The position numbers were made by a program, and so were the translations under genes. The notes beneath the pieces are model-generated. The model ran no database searches. It was not told the DNA's origin and saw only the letters and a program-made list of their open reading frames with translations. This document shows positions 32,641-45,239 of a stretch of 64,000 nt of DNA, in pieces (the stretch's first letter is position 1; each line of letters starts with the position of its first letter). The stretch comes from Mytilisepta virgata (lineage: Eukaryota > Mollusca > Bivalvia > Mytilida > Mytilidae). The stretch covers positions 65,480,694-65,544,693 of the forward strand of contig CM051520.1 in assembly GCA_028015205.1 (NCBI GenBank). Direction: 5' to 3'.

Positions 32641-35544
32641 GTTTCCAAGATCTAGATTAAATGTGTAAAAATGAGTTAATTACACAAAGTATGTACCCTT
32701 AATAAATAAGTTCCACAACATGGAAAATCTAAAGAAAAATATTCAATTATAATCATACTTCTTCATGCATATGTCCACAAACATTCCGCAAGGTTTCAAA
32801 GATCTAGGTCAATAGTTGATTACAAAAAATTCTGAAAATGACATCACGCTTCTTCATGTTCATATTCAATACATGTGTATGTCCATTAACATTCTACTTT
32901 GTTTCAAAGATATAGGAAAAGTTGATTAAACAAAATTGATACCCTCCATTCATAATTCTTGCAAAACATAATTAAGTAACACAAGATGGAAAATCCGGAA
33001 AAAAATTCTTCATATAAAATCTTCAATATGTCCAGAACCATTCTGCGAAGGAGGAGTTGATTACACGAAATAGCTATATGTACCCTATCCTGCCCACCCG
33101 CCCGACATGAATTCACCATTTGCGCACTACGTGCTACCCGGCCAAAACTTCATCCTGTACAACCTGTATTTTACCTAAGTTTGAAAAGCAAGTGCACTGA
33201 TCATGAGTATCGGCACCTTAACTGATAAATGTTCATGATTTATTCTGTTCCTTTTTTACTTTTTGTTTTTCATGAGTAGTAAATTACAAATGTTTTGGCC
33301 TTATCTTTGTGGAGATCAAAATTCGTTACAGTAGCTATACATTATTGTAGCTAGGGGAGGTGGACCCCAACATTGATAGAAATAAGCGCATGCTTGCCCG
33401 GCCCTAGTTTTAGGATACATGACTGTATAAAAATATTGAAATCCACTTACTAGGAAACACGGAAATAATCGGCCGGGTGTACTTTGAGATAATTGTTGTT
33501 TGTGTGCGTGCGCTCGCTAAAAAATATCTTATTACCCTTTGACTTTTGAAATCGGATGATGTCTACTTTCTTTTTCAAGGCGATGTTTTACTTCCTTATT
33601 TGATTATCTACGTCCACAAAATGTTTTATAATTCACAAAATTAAAGGTTTTATTACAATAGAGGAAAAAAATTGGTTATTATGGACCAGTCATTATTTAT
33701 CTCGAGGGGTCGGCAAAGTATTAATGGGGGGGTCTTGAAAAAAAGGAATACTGTACAGGAGGGGGTCGTGTCTTCTATATTTCTGACACAGGGGGACATT
33801 TTTTATACAGTTAATCGTAAAGAAAAAAAGATCATGATATGTAACTGCACAGTACTGTATAACAATAAAACTGTATGTGAGCTGTGATATGTGTCTAGGT
33901 GTAATATCATCATGATAACAAAATCATGGAATGTTACCCGGTGTTATTAAACAATGGTCTCTTTGTGTGAAGAATAAAAGGGATATGGAGTGGTGTAACA
34001 AATACAGTAATAGACTACAGGAACAGTTATATAACAAAATCATCCAGAAATTGCAACAAGTCTTCATGATATAGATAGAAAGCAACAACATGCTAGAAGT
34101 TCGGAGTCCCGGCTCTGAGTAGCACCTGAGTAGTTCAGTATGTGTGCTGTTCTGGATTTCTATGTTGTGATGGAGGTTGGCATGTTCTTTAATATGATAC
34201 ATACATGTACAGAGTGAACGTGCATCCAACCGTTATCTCCAATAGTTTTAGAGATGATAAAATCAGTTAACTAAATGATACTTAAACATTTATTAAATTA
34301 AAAAAAAAGATAAATTTAAAAACAAAAAAGATAAAAAAAAAAAAAAAAACAACAGAAACAAGAAGGATTGAAATAATCCCTTTCAGAAAACTGACAACAG
34401 TGTACAAAAATAACCAGTGACTAGATTGTATATAAAACAAGATGTTTTCGGGATTCTATTGATTGTACCTTGCCATTATTCATATTATTTGCCAATTGAC
34501 TGTAAAACATAATAATTATATTTTTAGATATTACAATTAAGTACATGTAAGTTTTGACTGAATACAGTTTATAGGTCGTTATAATTTATGTATATAAAAT
34601 ATGATGGAGTGTTCTATGTCTAGATAACTTTTCCGAGTCCAATGAACCGTAAAATCTAGGTACAAAAATATAGTTGACCCAGTTTCACAGCTAAGTGACC
34701 ACATCGTGATGAAAAAAATCTTGAGTTGGGATGGACGTATGAACAGTCCAAAAAATACATTTGTCTCAGACTTTAGTCTGTCGGGCATGACAAAACAATG
34801 AAAAAATAGACGGTCACAAGTTTTTCTGATATGTATGAAAGGGTGGGTCACAATACTTTTTTGCCCCCCCCCCCCCACCCGGAGATGAATAATGGTCCCT
34901 TACCTCTTTTTGTGGTATGCACGGAACAGCATCTTGCAGTTATCAGTCTTATCAAGATATCTTATTTAACTACGTCGATCATTAATTATATATATACACC
35001 CCAACCGTCTGGGCCCAAATCACAGCTGTGATTAATTAATTTATCTCGTCTTGCACCAATTTCCTGAGAAAACGGAGAACATTTCTTCATATATTTAATT
35101 TCAAGTGGTATTCTTTGTGAAAGGGCACAAATATCCGAATTGCATGAACAAAGACATGAAAGTGACATGAGTAAGATCTTTGATTCTCAATTACCATTTA
35201 ATCATGACAATCATGAAAAGAAACTTCGAAAAAAGGTCCAAGATATTAACTTCTTGCCCCTTCCCTAAAAATCACTGGTTGCTCCCTCATTTCTTTGCGG
35301 GGAGAGTAACGATATCTTAATATTATATTTTGTAAGTAACTTATGATTAAAACATTCGTTTTGTACATGTTCGCGGCCTTTAAAAATGGGGATGACACAA
35401 AAGTTTTTTAATCAGCTATATTTCAATGTAAATGAACATCTGACATCATGATGGTGTCTTTATGTAGATGTCTTTATGTATAACAGTATATAGGCTGACT
35501 TAATTAACACCATGAGCACATGAAGCATTTTTCAAACACAAAAT

Positions 35545-35941
35545 TCAAATAATTCCGACTAAGGTTGAACTACATTTTCTTATAATCACCATCATTCTTT
35601 TCTCTTCGAATTCTTCTCCAGGTACGCGAAATGACCTAGACATGCTAAATGGTCGATTCACAGTGACAATTGCAACTAGCATGTCGGGTACAGCATGATC
35701 CTTAAGTGCTGCTTTTGCTCCTTGGTACCCTAACTCGGCTAGCCTATCTGGATGTCTGCTATATTGTTCTACGGTGAAATGTTTGGAGCAAATTTTGCTA
35801 AGTTTTGTTGGTTCAAAATGTTCTCTTCTGCAATAACATACCAATTCTTTAAACCCTTATTTCTTCTGTGGGAAACCCAAAAAACGAAACTTTATCCACC
35901 ACTGAATTACTTTTGCATCCAAATACTACACAGTATGGCAT
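35545..35941 (-). pseudogene. THAP zinc-finger domain pseudogene
   Basis: On the minus strand an ATG (35,941-35,939) begins MPYCVVFGCKSNS...KVSFFGFPTEEIRV, with the C-x4-C start of a THAP domain, and then hits TAA. The domain goes on in another frame with NWYVIA, which holds the conserved Trp. In a third frame it reads RREHFEPTKLSKICSKHF...YSRHP...ALKDHAVPDM, giving the C-x2-H pair and the AVP box. At least two indels, near 35,850 and near 35,830, are needed to explain this. THAP domains are C2CH zinc-coordinating DNA-binding modules, often taken from P-element-type transposases. No transposase is visible next to it. Sequencing error is possible but less likely, because two shifts are required. 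Confidence 0.65.
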
Positions 35942-37178
35942 GATTAAATGAATATTTGCATTAAATTGCCTACACTCAGTTATACCGTGATAAAGTGAAT
36001 TTATGAAAGTAAATCATTTCTCCCCAGGGAATCCATATGGCAGTTTTATAAACTCAACGCAAAGTTCTGTGTAGGAAAACTAACGTCACAGCTTCTCATG
36101 TGCTTAGCTGATTATCCAGAATGATTTGTAAAATTATAATCTTCATTTCATAGTTTACAAATATATTATTATCAGGCTCTCTGTTGTTTTATAAGTAAAC
36201 GTTTTATTAAATTTCATTAAATATTAAAAAAAATGTTCGTACAGTTTGAAGAGGAAGGTGTTACTTGATGTTATATATAATTACACCCCTCCCTTCATTC
36301 TTTCCATTTTTATTCAGCACGGACAAATTGATGAAACACAGTGGGATATTTTAGATAATACATGTATATGTCGTAATTTTCATGTCTTCTTCTTTTATAC
36401 CTCTTAGATACAAGGGGTGACTTTCTATATATGGTAACTACATGTACATATGAGTGGCCAAAAGGGGTCTGTTTTTTCTCATTTAAAACACGGAAAAAGG
36501 TATACTTTTTTCTAATTACATGTATATTAATATGTCATATTTCCAGATTAATAATTAAAATTTCATGCACTATTTTTCCCACATTCATACAATGATCTTT
36601 TGTTCTGATTGAACTATTTGTGAAATCCAAGGTTAGAAAATATATGAAATGGTCAGGAAAAGGGTGGTTTATATATATATATATGATTAGGTTATACTTA
36701 CTGTGAATCTGAAATATATGAATACGGTAGGATTCGAAAATGTTGGCCGCACACCTGTACCATAATCATGATAATAAAGGCATAGTTACCTGTTATTATT
36801 TATTTATTTTCTTAATATTTCTGGAAAAAAATGCTGACTATGCAAATTTCTTGTTCTTAGGACTGCATCAAACACCAGGACGCTTACGAATGTTATTTAC
36901 CATCATGAATTGCACCCTCCCTTTGTGTTTCCTGCAGTCATACATATACAGTTTACAAATTCACCCTTGCCGTGGGTCCATAATTTGTACATGTCTGATA
37001 AATTGTAATGTATATAGGATATATTTTATAAGTTAAATACATGGATCCACATGAACATGGAAAATAATTATTAAAAATGAGCATGAGTTAAACAGAAAAA
37101 AGGAAATTGGTTTGAAAAGATGTTCTTTGCAGCAGTTTTCGCGTATATGTTAACTGCGGTATTTAGATAATTTGAAAG

Positions 37179-37201
37179 ACCGGAAGTGATTTATTCCGCC
37201 A
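37179..37201 (+). promoter_or_regulatory. ETS-type motif with adjacent CCGCCAT, possible TATA-less promoter
   Basis: ACCGGAAGTG at 37,179-37,188 matches the high-affinity ETS/GABP site, and CCGCCAT follows at 37,196-37,202. Such sites are common in TATA-less housekeeping promoters, and CEP135 starts 2.8 kb downstream. The assignment to CEP135 is inference only. Confidence 0.25.
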
Positions 37202-37810
37202 TATTCAAAATAACAAACGTGTTTTGGCATGTTTGACGGCAATGTTTATATGAAGAATACAGAGAAATTCTTCTTTATGGTGCCAGATTTTAATCCTGGT
37301 TTGCTCGACGGTTCATTGGGAATTGTAGAAAATAGTGATTGTTAAACCTCTGAGGCTAAAATAATTGGTAATCTTCATGTTCTCATAAAAAGTTTTTGAC
37401 AAATTCTTTTCTACAAGCAAACAATAGGATTTGTCTAACATATTCAAAAATTATAATCCTTTTAAGTCTGTCACTTGAGAAAGATGGTTTTGTTGCCAGT
37501 GTAGCCCTGAATAAGTACCTGCATAATGTAGTCCTGAGTTTGCAAAGGCTAAAGCTAAAATGGCACCAGCGAGGCAAGCCTGGGTCTGTTTGCTGAAAAA
37601 TAGTCCAAATTTCCTCTGAACTTGCAACGCTACTTTTTTATTTGGGTATTAATATGTTGGATTGGGGTCAGAACGATGTGCCTTCAAAAAGTTGGAATTT
37701 CAGTGGTACACTGAGGTACAATGTACCACACTTCTTACACTTTTTCTGTTATTATCATGCAACCCAACCTACCTAGTTAGATTTGACATTGATTATCCTG
37801 CATGCTGATA

Positions 37811-38390
37811 CAGTGGAACCTCTGTAAACCGAACAGCTGTGGGACCGGAGAAATCGGCCGGTTTTCAGAGGGTCCGGTTTTAGGAGGTCCGGAAAAGTCG
37901 TATCTGATCCGGAGAGTGAAACCGGAAGTGTATTACAATGTATAATAACGATGTTGTAAAATTGTGCCATGTGCTTACATATGTCCATGTACCACGCGCA
38001 CAGTATTTTAATACAATTAATTGTTTTTAATTTCAATCCGACGATTTTATTGATGCATAATTATTGTTTGATTAACGACTTCCACACCTTTTTTTAAAAT
38101 GGTTATTTAGTTTAATGATGTCAATCATCGAACGACTATGGATGACATGTATTACGGTTCACTGATTTTCCAGGTAATACATGGTTTCGGCCGGTTTCTG
38201 GAGGTTAATTTGACAAGAATATATATGTTTTGTACCGGAAAGTACGGCCGATGTTCGAAATTCAGAGGGTCCGGTTTTCAGAGGATTTTTTTACTTGAAT
38301 ATATAGGCAAAAATTCCAGCACCGAAAGTACAAGTTCGGTTTTCAGAGGAATCCGGTTTTCAGAGGGGCCGGTTTTCGGGGGTTCCACTG
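37811..38390. mobile_element. pogo/Tigger-like MITE, 580 bp
   Basis: The left end is CAGTGGAACCTCTGTAAACC. The right end reads, in reverse complement, CAGTGGAACCCCCGAAAACC. The element is flanked by TA on both sides (37,809-37,810 and 38,391-38,392), the target duplication of Tc1/mariner and pogo elements. CAGTGGAACC is a typical pogo/Tigger terminus. Internally, GGTCCGGTTTTCAGAGG is repeated several times near both ends. There is no transposase frame, so it is non-autonomous. Confidence 0.8.
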
Positions 38391-40016
38391 TATCATTTCA
38401 TTTTAATTAAATTCCAAGTATTTTTAAACAACAACCTCCCTTTGTTGTCATTTTCATCTATTGTGTGAGGTAACAGTGTGGGAACTCTTTTTTTTTTTCT
38501 CACTCACCATTTTGGCAAGTTCAGTCCTCTTGTTGCTCGCCAAACTTTGGCAAGAAACCATTTTGCAATGCTTGCGATAAAAAAGCAATATAATTTGATT
38601 CCACTCTGACACCAAAATGGCTAGAATGGAAAAAAATACTTCTCACACTTTTACCAGTCAATCATTATGTGTTGTCTCAATTAAAGTAATGTAATATCTC
38701 TAATTATCCGTCACTATCACAAAAAAACACCTATTTTTGAGGAAATTTGAAAATAATGACAAAAAAAATTGGTTTTTGTTGTTGTGTGATCTTTGTTGAC
38801 TTCCATTAGATTGATCTTTTTTAATGAATCGTAAGTATAGCAAGACGAAATTAAAGCCCATACTTTCTGAGTTGTTTATTCATTTGTTTTTCATGAATTC
38901 ATTATGAATATTCATGAAAATTGTCATTCTAAATCCAAAGTCAACAATGATGACGAACTTCGAAAGACCCGCCGTCTTTTGACGGTATTATGTAGGCAAC
39001 ACATGGTCGTAATCCAGATTCGGAATGGGACTTTATGAATATTTATGTTATTTGTTTCTTTCTTTTTCGTATAAGATGAATGTCAATTCAATTTTAAGGT
39101 TAAAGAAAAGGAATTATGAAGTAAAATATGTTTAATTTTATCACATTAATTTAAATTTCATTGCGAAATCGGAAGCGTAGTTATACCAAACTTTATTTTG
39201 TTGTTACTATCTTAACCTAACTTACAAGTTCAAAAAGTCGATTTTGTTGATAGTTTTTATTTTATTTCAAGAAGTAGTATTTGGGGTGTAAATTGTACAA
39301 GCTTGTCGGGCGAGTAACTGGATTTTATAACTCGCCCCTAGACTACCACTGGTCAAAATGGCGAGTATGCAGCTGCCGTTACATATTTTGATTCAAGAAT
39401 TTAAGAAAATTCTGCTGGACTCTGGTCTTAAAATACAGGTCTCTGACTGGTTCGGGTAAAAAAGTAACATCATTTGCATATGATGCAAAATCTCGAAATT
39501 TTTCAGTTTTTAAAAAGTAAGAAAGAGGAATTTTTAACATGTCCAGTTTTGTTTATTCTGTTACTAGTCACCTGAAAACATAAGACCATAACTATAAAAA
39601 CAATAGAAATGTCATTATTCATTTATAAATATGCATAAAAAGACTGTTTATCTTAATTGTAACAGAGTTCCTCATATAATTTTTTCTTTGTGAGTCATGG
39701 ACTCATCATTTTGAAATTTTCAGGAGTCTGAAATTATTTCTGCAAGTCCAGAATAGGTATATTTGTAAGCCAAATTTTCCTTTTATATCTGACTTAAGCT
39801 TAAAAATAAAGATTTATATATTTTTATTTCATCAATGCAATCATGAAACATTGAAATGTCTTAAGTTATTATGTCATATGAACACAAGATATGTCAAGAA
39901 AAATATCAGTAGAATTCCAAAATTGCAGTAGGTTGCAATTCAAAATTAGGACTTCAAAAAGCCTGCTTAATGTATTTAATATTATTATTATTTTTCAGTA
40001 ATTCATGTGAAACAAA

Positions 40017-40332
40017 ATGACAGACAAAACTTCAGCACAAGCCCAACAGAAGTTTACCAATCTTAGAAAGAGATTAGATCAGCTTGGTTATCGCCACACC
40101 TTGGGCTTAGAATCGCTTCCCTTGGTGGAAAAATTATTTGCAGATCTCGTCCACACCACTGACAGTCTGAAAAATGCCAAATTGGAATTGGGAAAACAGA
40201 CGACAGAATCAAACGATGTTGAGAGTGCAATAGAACCATACAAAAGTGACAATGCTAAACTGGTTAAGGAAAATAATGACCTTCATCAACAGCTTATAAA
40301 GCAGAAAGATGATTCAGATGCAGTTGTAAAGG
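40017..40332 (+). CDS. CEP135: CEP135 coding exon 1
   Basis: Encodes MTDKTSAQAQQKFTNLRKRL through DSDAVVKG. The exon itself starts at 39,999 after TTTTTCAG, with 18 nt of 5' UTR. The donor is AAGG|GTATTT at 40,333. This is the conserved N-terminal coiled-coil region that in other animals binds microtubules. Confidence 0.93.
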
Positions 40333-42684
40333 GTATTTTTAAAAAAAAACATTTATTATGTTGAGGAATTAGTTATCTTGATTCATTACTTTAATCAAAC
40401 ATAGATTTACAAGGCATAAATCAAAATGTTTTCTGTTCCTTGACTGATCCTAAAATATTTATGTGATAGAAAAAAGTAAATTTTCGTTTCCAGATGTTTT
40501 GACTTTTCTGTTCTGACTTTATCTTTGTATTGCACAAAATCATCCAAGCACTTGTTATTAACACATTTAATGCAATGTATGTATGAAAAGTGTTTTAGTG
40601 ATCAAGTTAAAAAAATGATTTTGCTTGTTCTCTGGTATGGATAAAAGTTAAAAAAATCTTATGATCTACAATTTACGTACCCCAAATTTTATTTTGATGA
40701 AATTGGAAACATATTTAATTATCATAATTTATTTTGGTCTAATCGTGATTCGGCTGAATCAAGAATTGTTAAAATAACAAATCTGGCTTCTACTGCCATG
40801 CTTATTAATGACAACATCTTTTTTCAAATGTACCAGTATTTTCCATGGTGTTAGATTTTATATTTCTGCAATTTACATTGAAACAAAATAACCATTTACA
40901 AAAATAAACATATTTTTGATGCAAATATCGGTAATGCTTATTTTCATCTTTTAAATAGAACTGAAGGCATCACTCAGAAAACTTGAACATGAGAATGCTG
41001 ATTTGAAATTCTTGAACAATCAGTATGTACAGAAAGCCAAACAACTGGAGAGAGAGTCTAGGGAAAAGTCAGACAGGATACTTCATCTACAGGAGAAAAA
41101 CTTCCATGCTGTGGTACAAACTCCTGGTGAGAATTGTCATGATTGTGTTAAGCAATCTAAATTTCTGTTGATTTCAAACTCACTCAGTAAATGTTCAAAT
41201 GCATAAAGACATGATATGCGGAAATATGTTTTAGTTCTACATATTTTTAAAATGTATTGGTGCTCAAATTACTTATGTAAGAATGAAAACTAGATTTATT
41301 AACCAGATAACATGCATGTTTATAAGATTTCTTGAGTTTGTTGAAAATAATTTTTTCACCAACATATTGTTGAAACTGCTGACTTATCATTTCCAACAGA
41401 AGACAACAGAGTTGATTAAGTCAATGTTAATTATTGTCAATTTGTTCAACAATAGATAATTATTACAAATGCCAGGCTGATTTCTTGTCAAATAATATGA
41501 TTGTTTAATACTCGAACCGGATTCGATAAAAATATAAAACATGGATTATAACGACAAAAATATCTCCGACCATAGGAGGCCTTAAGTACACATTTTGTTT
41601 GGCCTTATATAAAAAAAATTCGTAAGGGTTCCGCGGAACCCAGTGTCTCGCCTACTTTTGATGTTGTCTATATTTTCAGTGTGATAGGTGAATGCACATA
41701 ATAGTAAAATTCCTGGATAGTTTAAGAAAGTTATTAAAATTTTAAAAACTTTAACCACAGAGTGAATGTAATGTTTCCTGGCAGAAAAACTAAGTCCATT
41801 TATAAGTAAAATACGGAAAAAAATTTTTTTTTTTCACTAAGTTTACTTCTGGATACTATATTATGATCATAAACAAGCTTCTGTCTAAGTTTGGTACAAA
41901 TCCAGGATAGTTTAAGAAAGTTATTAAAATTTTGAAAACTTTAACCACAGAATGAATGTAATGTTTCCTGGCAGAAAAACTAAGTCCATTTATAAGTAAT
42001 ATACAGAAAAACTGGAATTTTTATTTTACAAAATTTACTTCTGGATACTATCTTATGATCATAAACAAGCTTCTGTCCAAGTTTGGTACAAATCCAGGAT
42101 ATTTTAAGAAAGTTATTAAAATTTTAAAAACTTTAACCACAGAGTGAATGTAATGTTTCCTGGCAGAAAAACTAAGTCCATTTATAAGTAAAATACGGAA
42201 AAACTGGAATTTTTTTTTTACAAAATTTCCTTCTGGATACTATCTTATGATCATAAACAAGCCTCTGTCCAAGTTTGGTAGAAATCCAGGATAGTTTAAG
42301 AAAGTTATTAAAATTTCAAAAACTTTAACCACAGGGTGAATATTTGTGGACGCCGCCGACGACGACGACGGAATGTAGGATCGCTATGTCTCGCTTTTTT
42401 GGACAAAAGTCGAAGGCTCGACAAAAATTAAATAAGGGTTAATCTATTATAAAGGTGGGAAGAAGAAGACAATACCATTTAGAAGACAGAGAATGGAGAT
42501 TGACAGCATAGTGCCTGAAACTGATGGACCAAGTAGACTGGTAGTCCCTAACCCTGAGGACCCATACATAGCCGACCTCCTCCAGGTGGCAGATAACAGG
42601 ATAGCAGAATTAGATAGAGAGGTCAGAAGATTGAACGACGAGAAAGAGATTACAGAAAGGAAAGTCAAGAATTTCAGAGAACAG
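40017..42684 (+). CDS. CEP135: CEP135 (centrosomal protein 135), 5' part, three coding exons
   Basis: Exons 40017-40332, 40959-41126 and 42455-42684 join in phase (1, 1, 0) and give 238 residues. The N-terminus (KFTNLRKRLDQLGYRHTLGL, ESLPLVEKLFADLVHTTDSL) is the conserved start of CEP135/Bld10. KFLNNQYVQKAKQLERESRE with LQEKNFHAVVQTPG and DDPYIADLLQVADNRI-type sequence (here EDPYIADLLQVADNRI) are further family blocks. The protein is a coiled-coil cartwheel-to-microtubule linker needed for centriole assembly. The ATG is preceded by an in-frame TGA (40,008-40,010) and by an acceptor (CAG at 39,996-39,998), so it is the first possible start. The family is usually about 1,100 residues, so most of the gene lies beyond the right edge. 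The fourth coding exon was not found within the window. Confidence 0.93.
40959..41126 (+). CDS. CEP135: CEP135 coding exon 2
   Basis: 168 nt, acceptor AAATAG|AA, donor CCTG|GTGAGA. Encodes ELKASLRKLEHENADLKFLN through QEKNFHAVVQTPG. The Glu codon is split across the intron, as the phase requires. Confidence 0.92.
41620..42432 (-). repeat. Composite repeat, GTCGAGCC family, in CEP135 intron
   Basis: One end carries a perfect 16-bp palindrome GGGTTCCGCGGAACCC (41,626-41,641) followed by CAGTGTCTCGCC. The core has four units of about 190-192 bp starting near 41,711, 41,901, 42,093 and 42,285, each with TCCWGGATAKTTTAAGAAAG. The other end has GACGCCGCCGACGACGACGA and GGCTCGACAAAAATT. The reverse complement of this end matches the head at 50,266 (TTTTTGTCGAGCCTGCGAC, GACATAGGGAT, CGGCGGCGGCGG). 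Confidence 0.75.
42455..42684 (+). CDS. CEP135: CEP135 coding exon 3
   Basis: 230 nt, acceptor TATAAAG|GT, donor AACAG|GTATGT. Encodes GGKKKTIPFRRQRMEIDSIV and then PNPEDPYIADLLQVADNRIA through KVKNFREQ. It lies 23 bp after the end of a composite repeat (41,626-42,432), so a mobile repeat directly abuts the acceptor region. Confidence 0.92.
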
Positions 42685-43499
42685 GTATGTGAAACTTGCT
42701 TATATAAAAGCATTTTGTGGGTGTCGTATAAAAGACAAGAACCGTCTACTCTTCCAGACCACCCGAGTTTGGTCCTTGTGTTTGTTGGGGTTGATAATGC
42801 TTATCAGTTTTGTAATTTTTAGTGCAGTATTTCCGTTTTTTTTATTTGTTTTTGTCCTTACCTTTCTTGGTTTTGCCTTTATTTCTGAATTTATGATTGT
42901 TGATTGCTCACTTTTTCTTGGGATATTGCTTGTGATTTGTGGTTTCATTTAAATTCTGTGGCTTTTGTTAACCATGAAACTTGATGAACTTTTAAAATTG
43001 CAGAACCAAGAAGTTTGATCTCACAAAACAACAGACAAGGTTCAAAAACTTGTCTGAAAAATTTTAAAATCTGGAAATATAATGTTTGTGGCCAGTTTAT
43101 AAAATCATTTCTTTGCCAAGTTACACCATTTTATTAAATTTTCCAAAAGAGAAAATCTGGTTTGATATTGATGTTTAGTGGATAGGTTGGTTGGTGGCTC
43201 CATCTGGTTTGAAGGAAAGTCTTCTTTGCTATCACTTCCACAGCTTCTTGTTCATGTTGTTAATGTTTTAACATGAATGTAGTCTTGGGACTAACCAGAT
43301 AACAAGAAGTGTAATAAAGCCAAGTAAAAAAATAAGTGTGGTTTTGGTTACATCAAGATAAGGAATATGGTAGGGAGGTAGCATTTTTTTATGCCCTGCC
43401 ATGAATGTTTCACCAAGTGCTACAGTCCTCGTGTATAGTACAACGCAGTTCAGCAACACTTGGGTAGCTATGACGTACATTTAGCTTCAGTGACTTTGG

Positions 43500-43745
43500 T
43501 CAAGTTTTACGTTTAGGTTTATTTCTTTGGAACTAGGCATAGTGTATCAATAAAACTTCATCAGTGGATGTGCCTTTGGTAGTACTGAGCAGTCATGCAA
43601 TAATTGGGTCATTATGACCTGCATTTTATGCATGAGTGACTCTGGTTAAGTTTTACCCTTAGGTTCATTTCTTTGGAACTAGGTGTAGTGTATCAACGAA
43701 ACTTCATCAGTGGATGTGCCTTGGATATTACTGAGCATTCATACA
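43500..43745 (+). repeat. Two tandem units of about 140 bp
   Basis: GGTTYATTTCTTTGGAACTAGG, TGTATCAAYRAAACTTCATC and AGTGGATGTGCCTT occur in order twice, near 43,515 and 43,660. Probably a fragment of another satellite-cored repeat. Confidence 0.65.
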
Positions 43746-44462
43746 TGATGACCTACACTTTAGGCGGGGCACAGACACAATTTCTAGTTTTTATTTCACG
43801 TTGAGACTAAGGGGAATATATTTTGAATTTAACAGTGCTTATTGAAAAATGTCCAAAAAAATTAGGGTAAGTACATGTAGGGTTATCAGAACAGTACATT
43901 TTTTTATTTGGCATAAAATAAATTTTTATGATTTTCAGACTTGTTATGGAACTCAAATGTTCAAAATGGAGGAAAATATCAGGGTAACAAAGAATGTCTA
44001 CATGTATTAACTTTTCAGGCAGTCCCTCATCATTATTTTTGCAAGATACTTGTTGAAAAGGCTTAAAGTATTTACATATATTTTGCAGATAGTGCTTAAA
44101 TTTTTATCTCCTTTACTGAATTTGGGCAATAGTGGCCTCGGAAATGAAAAAATATTTTTCCTTGGCTTATGATGTTACATTAAGAAAATGTTTTAAAAAG
44201 AAATACATTGCAAAGGCACTAGATGGATGACAAAAATATTTTTTCTCAGAATCTACATGACAACATACAAATGTAACAACAAAACAACACGGATCAAAAA
44301 ATTGTTTGTATGTATATATTCTGTTTGAGTTATCTACCTTTGTATATTGTGCAGATTTTTGTTTTCGGCTGTAGTGATAAATTTTTTGTGCAATCTTGTT
44401 CTTGTAAAGTGGCAGTAAACAACAAGTATTAAAATTAAAATTTATGCATTTATTCCTTTCAT

Positions 44463-44979
44463 TAGCTCACCTGGGCCATGTGAGCTATTAGTATTGTCAT
44501 CACTTTGTGTCCGTCGTCGTCATCGTTAAAGATCCTTTAAAACTCTTCTTCTCTGAAACCACTTGGCCAATTGGAACAAAACTTGGCAGCAATGGTCCTT
44601 ATGTGGTTCTCTTTTAGAATTATATCTGATGACACTGCCCATCATCCAAGATGGCCACCACAGCCAAACTTATTTTAACATAGAACCCTATGGGAAATTT
44701 ACTTAAAAATCTTCTTTTTCGAAACCACTGCGGCATTTGGAACAAAACTTGACAGCAGTGGTCCTTAGGTGGTTCTCTTTCTGAATTATATCAGATGACT
44801 CGACCTGTCATCAAGGATAGCCTCCAGAGCCAAACATAGTTAAACATAGGACCCTATGGGAAATTTACTTTAAGATCTTGTTTGAAACCAATGAGCCAAT
44901 TGAAACTTGACAACAATGTTTCAGGCCCGTCAAGATGGACATAGTCCTGTTGAGCGATACAGGCCCCTGGGAGCCTCTA
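44463..44979 (+). repeat. Composite repeat, AGCTCACC family
   Basis: The head TTAGCTCACCTGGGCCATGT ends in GAGCT and forms a hairpin (AGCTCAC with GTGAGCT). GTCCGTCGTCGTCATCG follows. The core is two to three units of about 180 bp (GAAACCACTTGGCCAATTGG, AGATGGCCACC). The tail is GAGCGATACAGGCCCCTGGG then AGCCTCTA. Confidence 0.8.
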
Positions 44980-45239
44980 CTTACATTTACTGACTTTTTT
45001 ACTAAATTGAATGTACAAACAAACAAATATTTTATTGCCAATCAAAGGTGCCTGTGAAGGCAGAGCAATTAACATGTAGCTGTAGCTTTCTTTTCTTACA
45101 AGTGACAAGGAAATTGTCAGAAAAGGATGACCATCGTTATTTATCCAAATTATAATTGTTTATACATAAAACTTGTTGAAAAGGAGTATACAATGTACAT
45201 ATTGCTTCATGAAAGTCACTATATTCCACATTGGTGTGA

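Larger units (their letters stand above)
30550..35544. other. Intergenic, no gene seen
   Basis: AT-rich sequence with a repeat at about 30,785-31,140, a truncated AGCTCACC-family fragment at 32,426-32,640, A-rich tracts near 34,300-34,350 and a poly-C run near 34,865. The short open frames have no family resemblance. Confidence 0.6.
35942..39998. other. Upstream region of CEP135
   Basis: No coding exon is seen. The region contains the MITE at 37,811-38,390 and a possible ETS-type promoter motif at 37,179-37,188. The 5' non-coding exon or exons of CEP135 must lie in or upstream of this stretch, because the ATG exon is preceded by a splice acceptor. Confidence 0.55.

Noticed and set aside
43004..43060. 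AACCAAGAAGTTTG after TTGCAG, considered as CEP135 exon 4
   Set aside because: It stops after four codons in the required phase and does not match the family.
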